A stretch of 64,000 bases of DNA from Cryoendolithus antarcticus (taxonomy: Eukaryota; Ascomycota; Dothideomycetes; Cladosporiales; Cladosporiaceae): contig NAJO01000011.1 of the NCBI GenBank assembly GCA_002077065.1, forward strand, positions 581,001 to 645,000, written 5' to 3'. A program made the translations under genes and the position numbers. Positions 1 to 10,424 of the stretch are shown one piece after another. The notes under the pieces are model-generated. The model had not been told where the DNA came from. It worked only from the letters and a program-made list of their open reading frames with translations, and made no database searches. Position 1 is the first letter of the stretch. The number at the start of each line of letters is the position of its first letter.

Positions 1-1718
1 ACCAGATCGTGAACAGGACCGGCTGGACAGAGACCTTTGTGCAATGGTCCCCAAAAGGCACATATCTCATATCCATGCATGCTCAGGGTGTGCAACTTTG
101 GGGAGGGCCAAATTGGTCAAGACAGAAACGGTTCATGCACCCAGGCGCGAACCTCGTGGATGTCTCACCGGACGAGCGGTATATCACGACGTGGTCCCAC
201 AAGGCGATGGAGGTGCAAGAAGGAAACCCAGTGCTCTCGCTCGAGGAGGATGGCAAGAACTACATCATCTGGGATGTCGCAACGGCCAAGCCAATCCGCT
301 CATTCGTCACACTCGATCTCGCTGGACCTACAAACGACGCGGAAGGCAACCCCATCAAGCAGAAGATCCAGTGGCCAGCGTTCAAGTGGTCTTCAGACGC
401 CAAGTATGTGGCGCGAATGACGCAAGGCCAGAGCATCAGCGTGTACGAGCTGCCCAAGATGAACCTGATGGATCGGCAAAGCATCAAGATCGAGGGTGTG
501 ATGGACTTCGAGTGGGCACCAGCAAGCCCGCAACGTGACAACGTCAAGACCTACGAGCAACTCTTCTGCTACTGGACACCCGAACTTGGCAGCAACCCGG
601 CAAAGGTCGGACTCATGAGCATTCCCAGTAAAGATATTGTCCGCACCCGCAACCTGTTCAACGTGTCTGACGCGAAGTTACACTGGCAATCCGAAGCGTC
701 ATTCGTATGTGTCAAAGTCGACAGGCACAGCAAGAGCGGGAAGAGCAAGGCGACTAACCTCGAGATCTTCCGAGTACGAGAGAAGGGCGTACCCGTCGAA
801 GTCGTCGACAGCATCAAGGATACCGTCATCAACTTCGCGTGGGAGCCCAAGGGCGACCGTTTTGTACTCATCACCGCAGGCGAAGTTCCTGACGGCGCGC
901 CCGTACCACCCAAGACTTCGGTCTCATTCTTCTGCCCGGAGAAATCGAAGGGCAACACCATCGGAAACTTCAAGCTCATCCGCACAATCGACAAGAAGAA
1001 CAACAACGCCATTCACTGGTCGCCCAACGGCCGTTTCGTCGTTGTCGCCACAGTCATGAACCAGCAATATTTCGATCTCGATTTCTGGGACCTTGACTTC
1101 GAGGGCGAGAAAGACGAGAAGGACAAGGACTTGACTGCGAACTTGCAATTGATGACAACGGCAGACCACTACGGCGTGACGGACATCGAGTGGGATCCTT
1201 CGGGACGCTACGTGGCTACCACGGCCAGCTTCTGGAAACATAGGGTACGTCACCTTGATGGACTTGCACCTCATGAACACACGCACTGACAATCCTCACA
1301 GATGGAAAACGGCTACCACCTCTACACCTTCTCCGGCACCACACTCCGCGAAGAGCCCACAGAGCAATTCAAGCAGTTCTCCTGGCGCCCGCGCCCCGAA
1401 CGCCTCCTTTCAAAGGATGAAATGAAGAACGTGCGCAAGAACTTGCGCGAGTACAGCAAGACGTTCGATGAGCTCGACGTAGCCAAGAAGTCCTCGGCGA
1501 ACAAGGCTGTTGTTGAGGCACGCAGGAGGCTATTGCAGGAGTGGCTTGCGTATCGCTCGCGGGTGCAGGAGGATCTAGAGGAGGAGAGGGAGGCGCTTGG
1601 GTTGGCTGCTGTGAGCGAGGAGAGAGCTGCGTTGGAGGTGGAGGATGATGGGGAAACGAGGGTTGTGGAGGAGGTTTATGAGGAGATTTTGGCGGAGGAG
1701 GAGGAGATTGTTGACTGA
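1..1718 (+). CDS. PRT1: Eukaryotic translation initiation factor 3 subunit B (5'-truncated by window edge)
   Basis: C-terminal about 550 residues of eIF3b, the scaffold subunit of the eIF3 complex that loads mRNA onto the 40S ribosome in the cytoplasm. The reading frame enters at base 3 with no start codon visible, so the N-terminus (including the RRM) lies outside the window. Exon 1 runs to 1244; a 57-nt GT-AG intron (1245-1301) in phase 0 leads to the last exon 1302-1718. The body is the WD40-like propeller of the eIF2A/eIF3b family, with repeated WSP(N/K)G blade turns. The last exon carries the family signature [20 protein letters not shown] and then an acidic, charged helical tail that binds other eIF3 subunits in known homologues. 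Identification is by family resemblance and is secure. Confidence 0.93.
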
Positions 1719-1996
1719 GCGAAGCAGGTGCATGAGTGATTGTGGGCGAGGGAGTGAAGGAGTGAGTGTGGTAAGCTCGGACGTGAAGCGGTCTATTCGG
1801 AGCGTGGATCCTTTCGAAGATCGTGCTGAGCTCTCTCGCAAGTATGCAGCTCGAGCACGCCATCGCGTTGTGGTAAGGCAGAGCTCACAGATCAGCGACT
1901 CCGAGGATGAGCCGATAATGCTTTTTCAGACCACTCAACAATCAACACAGCGTTGCACTCCGTCTCTCACTTCTCTTCTCTTTTGTTCCCGCGGCT

Positions 1997-3520
1997 ATGT
2001 CTTCCCCTGCCCCTCTTCGCGTCGCTATCACCGGCGCCGGCCCAGCTGGTCTTGGCGCCGTTATCGCTCTGTCTCAGCTCCCCGGCGTGGAAGTCGAGGT
2101 CTACGAGAGAGCTACGGAGCTGCGCGAAGTAGGTGCTGGGATTCGTAGAGGTTATAACTGCTGGCGAGTCCTTGAGCTACTTGGTGCGAATGAGGGTGTG
2201 AGAGGGCATCATAAGACTAGGGTGAATCATAGGTACGTTCTTATAGACCACGATCGCAGTCTTGCCGCCAGATGAAATGGGGACGATAGAGTATGCGCAG
2301 AGCAAAGGGGACTGACTTGGAATGACAGAAATGGACTTACCGGCGCGCTCGTGGGCAGGCGGTGGATGCGGAGCTGATTGTTGGAGGGGACGGGATCCGA
2401 TCGGTGAGCGATGCGTTGTGCAAAATTCAGTGCCCGTTGGCCAATGCTGATCGACTGCTGTAGGCTGTGAGAGATGCGGTCTACCCAAACCACACGACCA
2501 GATTCACCGGGACGATCATCTGGCGGACGCTGATTCCGTGGCCGAGGGTAAAGCATTTGCCTGAGATTACCGAGACGACGACATGGTGGTATGGCAAGGA
2601 TGGGCATGTGTATACATCGCCTGTCGATGATCCGGAGGAGTTGTGCGACGAGGAGAGAATGCTGGAGATCTCGTGTCGAAATTTGGTGGATCCTGCAACT
2701 GACAGCACGACGAGGTTCAGTTGGAGTGTCCCAGCGACCAACGAGCGGGTGGTTTCGCACTTCACTGTTAGTCTTCCTTGAACAGCCCTAGACCAAGCTT
2801 GGTCGAACTGATGGTCATCTGCTACCAGGACTACGATCCGCAAGTCCGCGGAGCCATGGCAGTGGCTCCCGAGGGGACCTGGAAGGAGTTCTCTGCTTTC
2901 GCAGGAGCGCGACTTGACAAGCTAAAAGGCATGGGACAAAGTTGTCCTGCTGGGAGATGCCAGCCATCCTCTCTCTGGTAAGTGGATTCTACGGACGGAT
3001 GTCTCAGTGTCATGAATAGAAGCTCATTCGGTCATACAGGAGCCTTCGGATCCGGCGCTGCATTTGCACTGGAAGATGGCTGGATCCTTGCTCGAGCTAT
3101 CGAATACATGAGAGGGTCGATGCACGCTCTGTGAGATGCTCTGAAGATTTTTGACGAGATCCGCTCGCCGTACTATTTGAAGATGTAAGAGTTCTGGTAT
3201 TGCTAGATCCTGAAACATAGCTGACCCGTGTCTGAAGGTACGAGTTCCTCGATGAACAGAAGCAGAAGGCACAGGCTGTGGAGGGCCGCGACCCCGAGCA
3301 GTGCTTCACAGCAGCGTTGAGCCTACGGGCGGATGGACTGAACATGGAGTCCAAGATGCCGTGGATCTACATGAATGACATCGTCCACGTATGGAAGCAA
3401 TGGGTCGCTAAGCATGAGGAGGTGGTTCGCCCAGAGGGTCGCAACAGCATGGGCGAGCAAGGCACCGTGCTGCTCGATGACCTGCGAACGGCCATAACTG
3501 AGGTCTCGATCACTGCGTGA
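1997..3520 (+). pseudogene. Broken FAD-dependent monooxygenase (salicylate hydroxylase-like)
   Basis: Remnant of a class A flavoprotein monooxygenase. The N-terminus has the Rossmann FAD motif GAGPAGLGA; further on come VGGDGIRS and the conserved block WDKVVLLGDASHPLSG, then GSGAAFALEDGWILARA. Several lesions prevent translation. After the first intron (donor 2233) the roughly 80-90 residues normally found between the NHR-NG region and the GDGIRS motif are missing, and the frame changes. At about 2929-2932 the frame shifts just before the GDASHPLSG motif (two extra bases or one missing). An in-frame TGA at 3132-3134 interrupts the C-terminal helix (MHAL-stop-DALKIFDEIRSPYY). Exon-intron structure is otherwise still recognisable (introns near 2767-2828, 2989-3040 and 3186-3239), so decay looks recent. 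It sits just downstream of eIF3b with its own start context. A sequencing error could explain one lesion, not all three. Confidence 0.82.
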
Positions 3521-3902
3521 TCGGTCTAGAATGATACGACCTAGTGACAGGGAACAAGTGCTACCTTAATCCATCTCGCGCGATCGCGTTTCAAGTGCAC
3601 GTGCTGACGCGGAGGCGGAAGGCGCCGGAGCCCGGACATGCACGCCCAGCCAGCAAGTTACTAGCTGACAGCTTGCTGCGATGTTTATTGGAGATCGCTC
3701 AACTCCTGAACCACCCATTACCGTTATACACCCCATTGTAATTCCCTCACACTCCTTTAGCGTGCCGATAGTCGGATCGGAATCACCTGATCTTCTTCGA
3801 AAGCGAACCTCAGCGACCTGCCGAGCGATTGACCAGGGGGAAGCTGCGGCCATTGCGGCATAGCCGATTGATGAAGTTGCGCATACATACACTTCCTCCA
3901 TC
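3521..3902. other. Intergenic, upstream of clathrin heavy chain
   Basis: About 380 bases between the monooxygenase remnant and the clathrin start. I see no convincing coding sequence, tRNA or repeat; it presumably holds the clathrin promoter and 5' leader. Confidence 0.5.
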
Positions 3903-6900
3903 ATGGCGGCGCTTCCAATCAAGTTCCAAGAGAAGTTCAATCTCACCTCCGCTGGCATACTGGTGAGTGATGATATCTGGCGTGGCGTTTCCAGTAGTGC
4001 AAAGACCGCCAAACTGTATACTGACGCCTGGGAAAGCCGGCATCCATAGGCTTCAACTCATGCACACTCGAGTCAGATCACTTTGTGTGCGTGCGGCAGA
4101 CGGCGGAAGGCAGTACCTCTCCGGAAGTCATCATCGTCAACCTCAAGAACAACAACAATGTCACGCGGCGGCCCATCAAGGCCGACAGTGCCATCATGCA
4201 CTGGTCGAAGGAGATTATCGCTCTCAAAGCCAGCGGCAAGACGCTGCAGATCTTCGACTTGGCGGCGAAGGCTAAGCTGAAGAGCGCAACGATGAATGAG
4301 GACGTGGTGTTCTGGAAGTGGTTCAGTGAGACGACGCTAGGTCTGGTGACGGACACTGCTGTGTATCACTGGAATATTTTCGACCCTGCTCAGGCTGCGC
4401 CAGCAAAGGTGTTCGACCGCAACAACAATTTGGCTGGCTGCCAGATCATCAACTACCGCGTGGCCGACGATGAAAAGTGGTCGGTCGTGGTGGGCATTTC
4501 GCAACAGCAGGGTCGCGTGGTGGGTGCCATGCAGCTGTACTCGAAAGACCGCGGTATCAGTCAGGCGATTGAGGGACACGCGGCGGCATTCGGTACATTG
4601 CGTATGGAGGATGCGCCCACAGACACCAAGCTCTTCACCTTCGCAAACCGCACAGCGACTGGCGCGAAGCTGCACATCGTCGAGGTCGATCACACCGCAC
4701 CGAACCCGGTGTTTCAAAAGAAGGCAGTGGATATCTACTTCCCGGCAGAGGCGACCAACGACTTCCCAGTCGCGATGCAGGTGTCGAAGAAGTACAAGGT
4801 GATATACCTCGTCACCAAATACGGCTTCATTCATCTGTATGACCTCGAGACTGGTACAACGATCTTCATGAACCGCATTTCGAGCGACACGATATTCACG
4901 ACTGCAAGTGACGAGGAAGGAACGGGCGTTGTCGGAGTTAACCGAAAGGGTCAAGTGCTCTTCGTTAGTATCGACGACGCTACCATCATTCCGTATCTCC
5001 TGCAGAGTTCCGAGAACGCAGAGCTGGCGTACAAGCTAGCTTCGAGAGCGAGCTTACCTGGAGCAGATCAACTGTATCAGCAGCGATTTGATCAGCTGCT
5101 TGCCATTGGCGACTATCAACAAGCTGCCAAGACTGCCGCCAACTCTCCACAAGGCTTCCTCAGGACACCGCAGACTATCGAAAAGTTCAAGGCCATCCCA
5201 CAACAAGGCGGTCAGCTCTCGGTCATCTTGCAGTACTTCGGCATGCTCCTCGACAAGGGCAAGCTCAATCAGCACGAGACGCTCGAGCTTGCGCGCCCAG
5301 TCTTGCAACAAGATCGTAAGCATTTGCTGGAGAAGTGGATGAAGGAGGGCAAGCTTGGATGTTCTGAGCAGCTCGGAGATTTGGTGCGCACTAAGGATGC
5401 CGCCCTCGCGCAGCTGATCTACCAAGAAGCTGGCGCCTCGCAGAAGGTCATCGCTGCAATGGCTGAGTCGGGCAACTTCGATGCGATTCTCCCGTACTCC
5501 AAGTCGGTGGGCTACACGCCTGACTACAACGCCTTGGTACAGCACGTTGTTCGCATGAACCCGGACAAGGGTGCCGAGTTTGCTACCGCGCTTGCGAAGG
5601 AGGACTCGAACTTGCTTGACATTGAGCGGACTGTCGACATTTTCCAGAGCCAGGGTATGGTGCAGCAGGCGACTGCATTCCTGCTCGACGTGCTTGGCGG
5701 CAATCTGCCAGAGCAAGGTCACCTGCAGACGAGACTGCTCGAAATGAACTTGATGAACGCACCTCAAGTTGCCGATGCGATACTGACGAACCAAATGTTC
5801 TCCCATTACGATCGGCCACGGATCGCGCAGCTTTGCGAGAACGCTGGACTTTTCGCACTAGCGCTCGACCACTACGAGAACCCTGCGGACATCAAGCGCT
5901 GTGTAGTGCAGAGTGACAAGATCAACGAAGAGTTCTTGTCAGCCTACTTCGGGAAGCTGACTGTGGAGCTCGCTCTTGAGTGCCTTGATGAGATGCTGAA
6001 AGTCAACATCCGCCAGAATCTGCAAGTCGTCATCAACATCGCGAAGAAGTACTCAGACCTCTTCGGGCCAAACCGCATCATCGACCTGCTCGAGAAGTAC
6101 CGCACCGCAGAGGGACTTTACTTCTACTTGGGCGGTATTGTCAACATCAGTGAAGACAAAGATGTCACATTCAAGTACATCGAGGCAGCTACCAAGATGG
6201 GTCAATTGCAGGAAGTTGAGCGCGTCTGCCGCGAGAGCAACTTCTACGATCCCGAGAAGGTGAAGAATTTCCTCAAGGAGCAGCGTTTGACAGAGCAGCT
6301 GCCTTTGATCATTGTCTGCGATCGCTTCAACTTCGTGCATGACTTGGTGCTCTACTTGTACAAGAATCAGGCATTCAAGTCGATCGAGGTGTACGTACAG
6401 CGTGTCAACCCGGCCCGGACTCCAGGCGTTATTGCAGGTCTGCTCGATGTTGACTGCGACGAGAGCATCATCAAGAACTTACTGAGCTCTGTATCACCTC
6501 AGAGCATCCCTATCGACGAGCTTGTACAAGAGGTCGAGTCACGCAACCGGTTGAAGCTACTGCTACCCTTCCTCGAGGCTACCCTGGCTGCCGGCAATCA
6601 GCAACAAGCTGTGTACAATGCTCTGGCCAAGATCTACATCGATTCGAACTCCAACCCCGAAGCCTTCCTCAAGTCCAATGACCAGTACGACACTCTCACA
6701 GTCGGCAAATACTGTGAGAAGCGGGACCCGAACTTGGCCTTCATTGCCTACAGCAAAGGCCAGAACGATCTCGAACTCATCAGCATCACCAACGAGAACG
6801 CAATGTTCAAAGCACAAGCACGATACCTGCTTGACCGCGCCGACCCGGAGATCTGGGAGTACGTTCTGTCAGAGAACAACATCCATCGCCGGAGTCTTGT

Positions 6901-9900
6901 AGATCAGATCATTTCCACCGCCGTGCCCGAGTCGCAAGATCCTGAGAAGGTCTCGATTGCTGTCAAGGCTTTCATCGATGCTGACATGCCAGTGGAGCTC
7001 ATCGAGCTGCTCGAGAAGATCATCCTTGAGCCTTCCACATTCAGTGACAACGCCAATCTCCAGAATCTGCTCATGTTGACTGCTTGCAAGTCAGACCGCG
7101 GTCGTGTGGCGAACTACATTCAGCAGCTCAATGCCTACAGTCCAGAAGACATTGCGCAACAGTGCGTTGAGGTCGGCATGTTCGAGGAGGCGTTCCTCAT
7201 CCACAAGAAGGCTGGTGACCACCTCTCTGCTGCAAATGTGCTCGTCGACCATGTCGTGAGCATCGACCGTGCACAGGAATATGCCGACCAAGTGGACCTC
7301 CCCGAAGTCTGGAGCAAGGTCGGCAAAGCCCAACTCGACGGTCTTCGCGTTTCAGACTCCATCGAATCCTACATCAAAGCCCAAGATCCCTCCAACAATC
7401 TCGAAGTCATCGAGACTGCCACCCACGCCGGCAAGGACGAAGACCTCATCAAGTACCTCCGCATGTCCCGCAAGACCCTCCGCGAGCCAGCCATCGACAC
7501 CGCACTCGCCTTCGCTTTTGCCCGTACAAATCAGCTCCCCGAGCTCGAGGAGTTTCTCCGCTCTGCCAACGTCGCCAACATCGAGGAGTCTGGCGACAAG
7601 GCCTACGCTGAAGGCTACCATGAGGCTGCTAAGCTCTTCTTCACATCCATCTCGAACTGGGCTAAGTTGGCAACCACCCTTGTGCACCTGGAGGATTATC
7701 AAGGTGCCGTTGAGTGTGCAAGGAAGGCGAACAGTGTCAAGGTGTGGAAGCAGGTCAACGAGACTTGTGTGGCGAAGAAGGAATTCAAGCTGGCGCAGAT
7801 CTGTGGGTTGAATTTGATTGTGCATGCTGAGGAGTTGGCGGATCTGGTGAAGCAGTATGAGAGGAATGGGTACTTTGATGAGTTGATTCAGTTGCTTGAG
7901 GCTGGTTTGGGACTTGGTACGTACCCCCCTCCCCTTTCGTATGTATGCCCCTTCCTTTCGACCCGGTCAAAAGAGCGCCTTCCTGGCGTGATCGGCACGC
8001 GTGATCGGCATGAACGATGGATATGAGGGAAGGCACCCAGGCTGGGAGGAAGGAACTGAAGGCAGCTATGCTGGCACACTTCGGACTCGACTTGCATCTG
8101 CTTCGTTGTTCTTCTGGCACACATCACACATTCATCAAAGCCATCGAGGAACGTCACAATCACACACGCAGACGAAACGAGGACCACACCAGGACACGAG
8201 GGAACCACACCGCCGCCATGAGCTCCGCTCACGAGTACGCTCTCTGGCTTTGCTGGGGCCTGATCACTCTCTGCACACCTGCACTACAAAACCCGGTGCA
8301 CAAGATGGTGATCACGAGCGAACAAGTTATGCAAGCGGCTATGTCAGCTGTCGTCTTTGCTCCAGGTCTTTTGGACGTCCTCCAAGGCTCTGTACCTCCC
8401 ACTCTCGCTTTCTTCAAGGGCTTGTCGGCAGATATCCGTGGCAACTATGGCGTCTACGTCCAGGTGATGGAGAAGACAGGCTGTCGCCCTCGTATCTTCA
8501 TCGGATCCGGTACTGGTAGGCACGGTGTTGCATCACGGTTCCTACACTACGAGAAAGGCAGTGATCGTTTGCCCGTATATGTCCAGTCGTCATTCCAGGA
8601 GGGCTTCTCCATTACCCACTCAGGTCTGCTCTGCTGGAGTCCCATTCCTGATCCCGAGGCTCGATTCGCCCTCCGCTCGCTCTTCCTCATTCTGGAATGC
8701 GTCCTGTCTCTCGCCTGCTGGACCATGCACTCACGTACCAAGACTTACGGCATGCCCAATTTTGTGTCCTGGCCTCTGACAGACTTCGAGTACGACGGTC
8801 TATGCCACCACTCATGCATCAGTGAACATGTGTGGGGCGAGGACGAAGGCCTCACCGAGGAACAGATCGCTGCGAAGCTCGTTGTCGCCGAGGAACGACG
8901 CAAGGAACAGGACAAAGCGGCACGACAGAAGTACTACGCCAAACGCAACGCAACAGACGCAGAGTACTGGCGCAAGCGCCGCAACACACAGAAGAGAGCC
9001 AGCGTCAACAAGATCCTCGACGCAAAGACCCACTGGTGCGAGCCCTGTCAGCAGCCTTTTCAGTCCAAGGGCGCGCTGGCGATTCACTTGACCAGAGAGG
9101 TACACAAGCGGGGCGTCCGGCTTGCCAAGCAGAGGGGGATGATGTCCAAGTGGACGTCGTCCAACTAGACCACACCGCCGCCACGCCTTACCAGAACATG
9201 ATCACGCCAGGACAGCACATACCCCCCTAATTTGACCGGGTCGATTTCATTGCACACACGATACTAATGACCAGCACTGACGCGTACTAGAACGGGTACA
9301 CATGGGTATCTTTTCAGAATTAGGAATTGCGTTAAGCAAATACCACCCCGACAGAGTGATGGAGCACCTGCGGATATTCTGGGGCAGAATAAATATCCCC
9401 AAGATGCTGAAGGCTTGCGAAGAGGCACACTTGTGGCCAGAGCTGGTCTTCCTGTACCAGCACTACGACGAGTTCGACAACGCCGCTCTCGCCATGATGG
9501 AGCGCGCATCGGATGCATGGGAGCACCACACTTTCAAGGACACTGTTGTGAAGGTGGCCAACCTGGAGATTTACTACCGCGCACTGAACTTCTACTTACA
9601 GGAGCAGCCATCACTCATCACTGACCTCCTGCAAGCACTCACGCCACGCATCGACGTCAACCGCGTGGTGCGCATGTTCGAGAAGTCCGACAACATTCCC
9701 CTCATCAAGCCTTTCCTGCAAGCCGTGCAGCCGCAAAACAAGCGCGCTGTCAACGATTCCATCAACGACCTGCTAATCGAAGAGGAGGACTACAAGACCC
9801 TTCGCGACAGCGTAGAGCAGTACGACAACTACGAGGCCGTCGCTCTTGCTCAGCGTCTCGAGAAGCACGACCTTGTCTTCTTCCGCCAGATCGCCGCTAG

Positions 9901-10424
9901 CATCTACCGCAAGAACAAGCGCTGGGAGAAGTCCATCGCGCTGTCGAAGCAAGACAAGCTGTACAAAGATGCGATCGAGACGGCTGCCATCTCCTCTCGG
10001 CAGGAGACTGTTGTCGAGCTGCTGAACTACGTACGTCCCCAATCACACCCGCTTGAGCCTTGCACCTCACTGACATGCGTCTCAGTTCGTCGACATCGGC
10101 AGCAAAGAATGCTACGTCGGCATGCTCTACTCTTGCTACGAACTCATCCCCCTCCACACTGTCATGGAGCTTTCCTGGCGCCACAACCTCACGGACTTCA
10201 CCATGCCCTTCATGATCAACTTCATGTCGCAGCAAGCTGCCACGATCGAGGAGCTGAAGCGCGACAACGAGGCGCGGAAGGAGCGGGAGAAGAGCGAACG
10301 CAAGGAGGAGGAGACTGGGCCGATTCTTGGGGGATCAAGGTTGATGTTGACGCAGGGGGGTGTGCAGCCGCAGCCTACGGGAGGGTATGGGGGTATGAAT
10401 GGTGGGTTTGGGGGGTTTAGGTGA
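3903..10424 (+). CDS. CHC1: Clathrin heavy chain
   Basis: Complete clathrin heavy chain, the triskelion leg of coated vesicles at the Golgi, endosomes and plasma membrane. Exons are 3903-3962, 4037-7916, 9291-10030 and 10086-10424, summing to 5019 nt (1672 residues), the usual family length. The start MAALPIKFQEKFNLTSAGIL joins in phase 0 to PASIGFNSCTLESDHFVCVRQ, matching the conserved N-terminal propeller. The middle is the clathrin heavy chain repeat solenoid. The junction over intron 2 restores the conserved LLEAGLGLER...HMGIF...ELGI. The C-terminus is glycine-rich and ends GGFGGFR, near the trimerisation and light-chain region. Introns 1 (74 nt) and 3 (55 nt) are normal, but intron 2 (7917-9290) is 1374 nt and contains a mobile-element-like insertion with its own ORF on the same strand. 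Donor GTACGT, branch TACTAAT (9262-9268) and acceptor TAG of this intron are intact. Confidence 0.96.
7958..7993 (+). repeat. Left composite terminal inverted repeat
   Basis: Outer block 7958-7971 and inner block 7981-7993, separated by 9 nt, each perfectly complementary to a block at the right end (9231-9244 and 9200-9212). Immediately inside, the 12-mer GCGTGATCGGCA occurs twice (7986-7997 and 7999-8010) with a 13-nt period, overlapping the inner block. This could be a binding site for the encoded zinc-finger protein (inference). Confidence 0.75.
8218..9168 (+). CDS. GIY-YIG nuclease-like protein with C-terminal C2H2 zinc finger, intron-encoded
   Basis: Intron-free ORF of 316 residues nested in clathrin intron 2, same strand as the host gene. 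I chose ATG 8218 because of its near-ideal context (GCCGCCATGA); the frame is open from 8017. Residues 74-114 form a GIY-YIG core: GVY at 78-80, then RIFIGSGT (FIG at 94-96 in the YIG place), followed by R107 in GVASRFLHYE, the position of the catalytic arginine. E160 in FLILECVLS is a good candidate for the metal-binding glutamate. Residues 212-266 are lysine/arginine-rich and helical. C274-x2-C277-x12-H290-x5-H296 is a U1/jaz-like C2H2 finger near the C-terminus. The combination of nuclease and DNA- or RNA-binding module resembles homing endonucleases. Absence of stops over 950 nt and retention of all key residues argue for selection. It could be expressed from the excised intron or from its own promoter in the 8000-8217 leader (inference). 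Confidence 0.8.
   Translation: MSSAHEYALWLCWGLITLCTPALQNPVHKMVITSEQVMQAAMSAVVFAPGLLDVLQGSVPPTLAFFKGLSADIRGNYGVYVQVMEKTGCRPRIFIGSGTGRHGVASRFLHYEKGSDRLPVYVQSSFQEGFSITHSGLLCWSPIPDPEARFALRSLFLILECVLSLACWTMHSRTKTYGMPNFVSWPLTDFEYDGLCHHSCISEHVWGEDEGLTEEQIAAKLVVAEERRKEQDKAARQKYYAKRNATDAEYWRKRRNTQKRASVNKILDAKTHWCEPCQQPFQSKGALAIHLTREVHKRGVRLAKQRGMMSKWTSSN
9200..9244 (-). repeat. Right composite terminal inverted repeat
   Basis: Inner block 9200-9212 and outer block 9231-9244 are exact inverted copies of the blocks at 7981-7993 and 7958-7971. The spacer is 18 nt, twice the left spacer; the extra length contains the 9-mer TACCCCCCT that also occurs upstream of the left end at 7922-7930. Confidence 0.75.

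Larger units (their letters stand above)
7958..9244 (+). mobile_element. TIR-bounded element encoding a GIY-YIG nuclease, inside clathrin intron 2
   Basis: A 1287-bp insertion-like unit within intron 2 of the clathrin gene. Its ends are inverted repeats made of two perfect blocks: outer TCGACCCGGTCAAA (7958-7971) matching 9231-9244 inverted (14/14), and inner TCCTGGCGTGATC (7981-7993) matching 9200-9212 inverted (13/13). The spacers differ (9 nt left, 18 nt right). It holds one ORF with a strong start context. Deleting the unit leaves an 87-nt intron with GTACGT, TACTAAT and TAG, so the host splice signals lie outside it. No clear target-site duplication directly flanks the outer blocks. A 9-mer TACCCCCCT occurs just left of the element (7922-7930) and inside the right spacer (9220-9228). 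The class is unknown to me: GIY-YIG domains are known in homing endonucleases, UvrC/Slx1 and Penelope-like retroelements, but not in a standard TIR DNA transposon. Confidence 0.72.

Noticed and set aside
5054..5806. Minus-strand 250-codon frame inside clathrin.
   Set aside because: Shadow of the clathrin coding frame; no family resemblance.
8017..8217. N-terminal extension of the intron ORF (67 more codons).
   Set aside because: ATG 8218 has a far better start context and the extension is low-complexity and hydrophilic with no domain; it overlaps subterminal repeats of the element.
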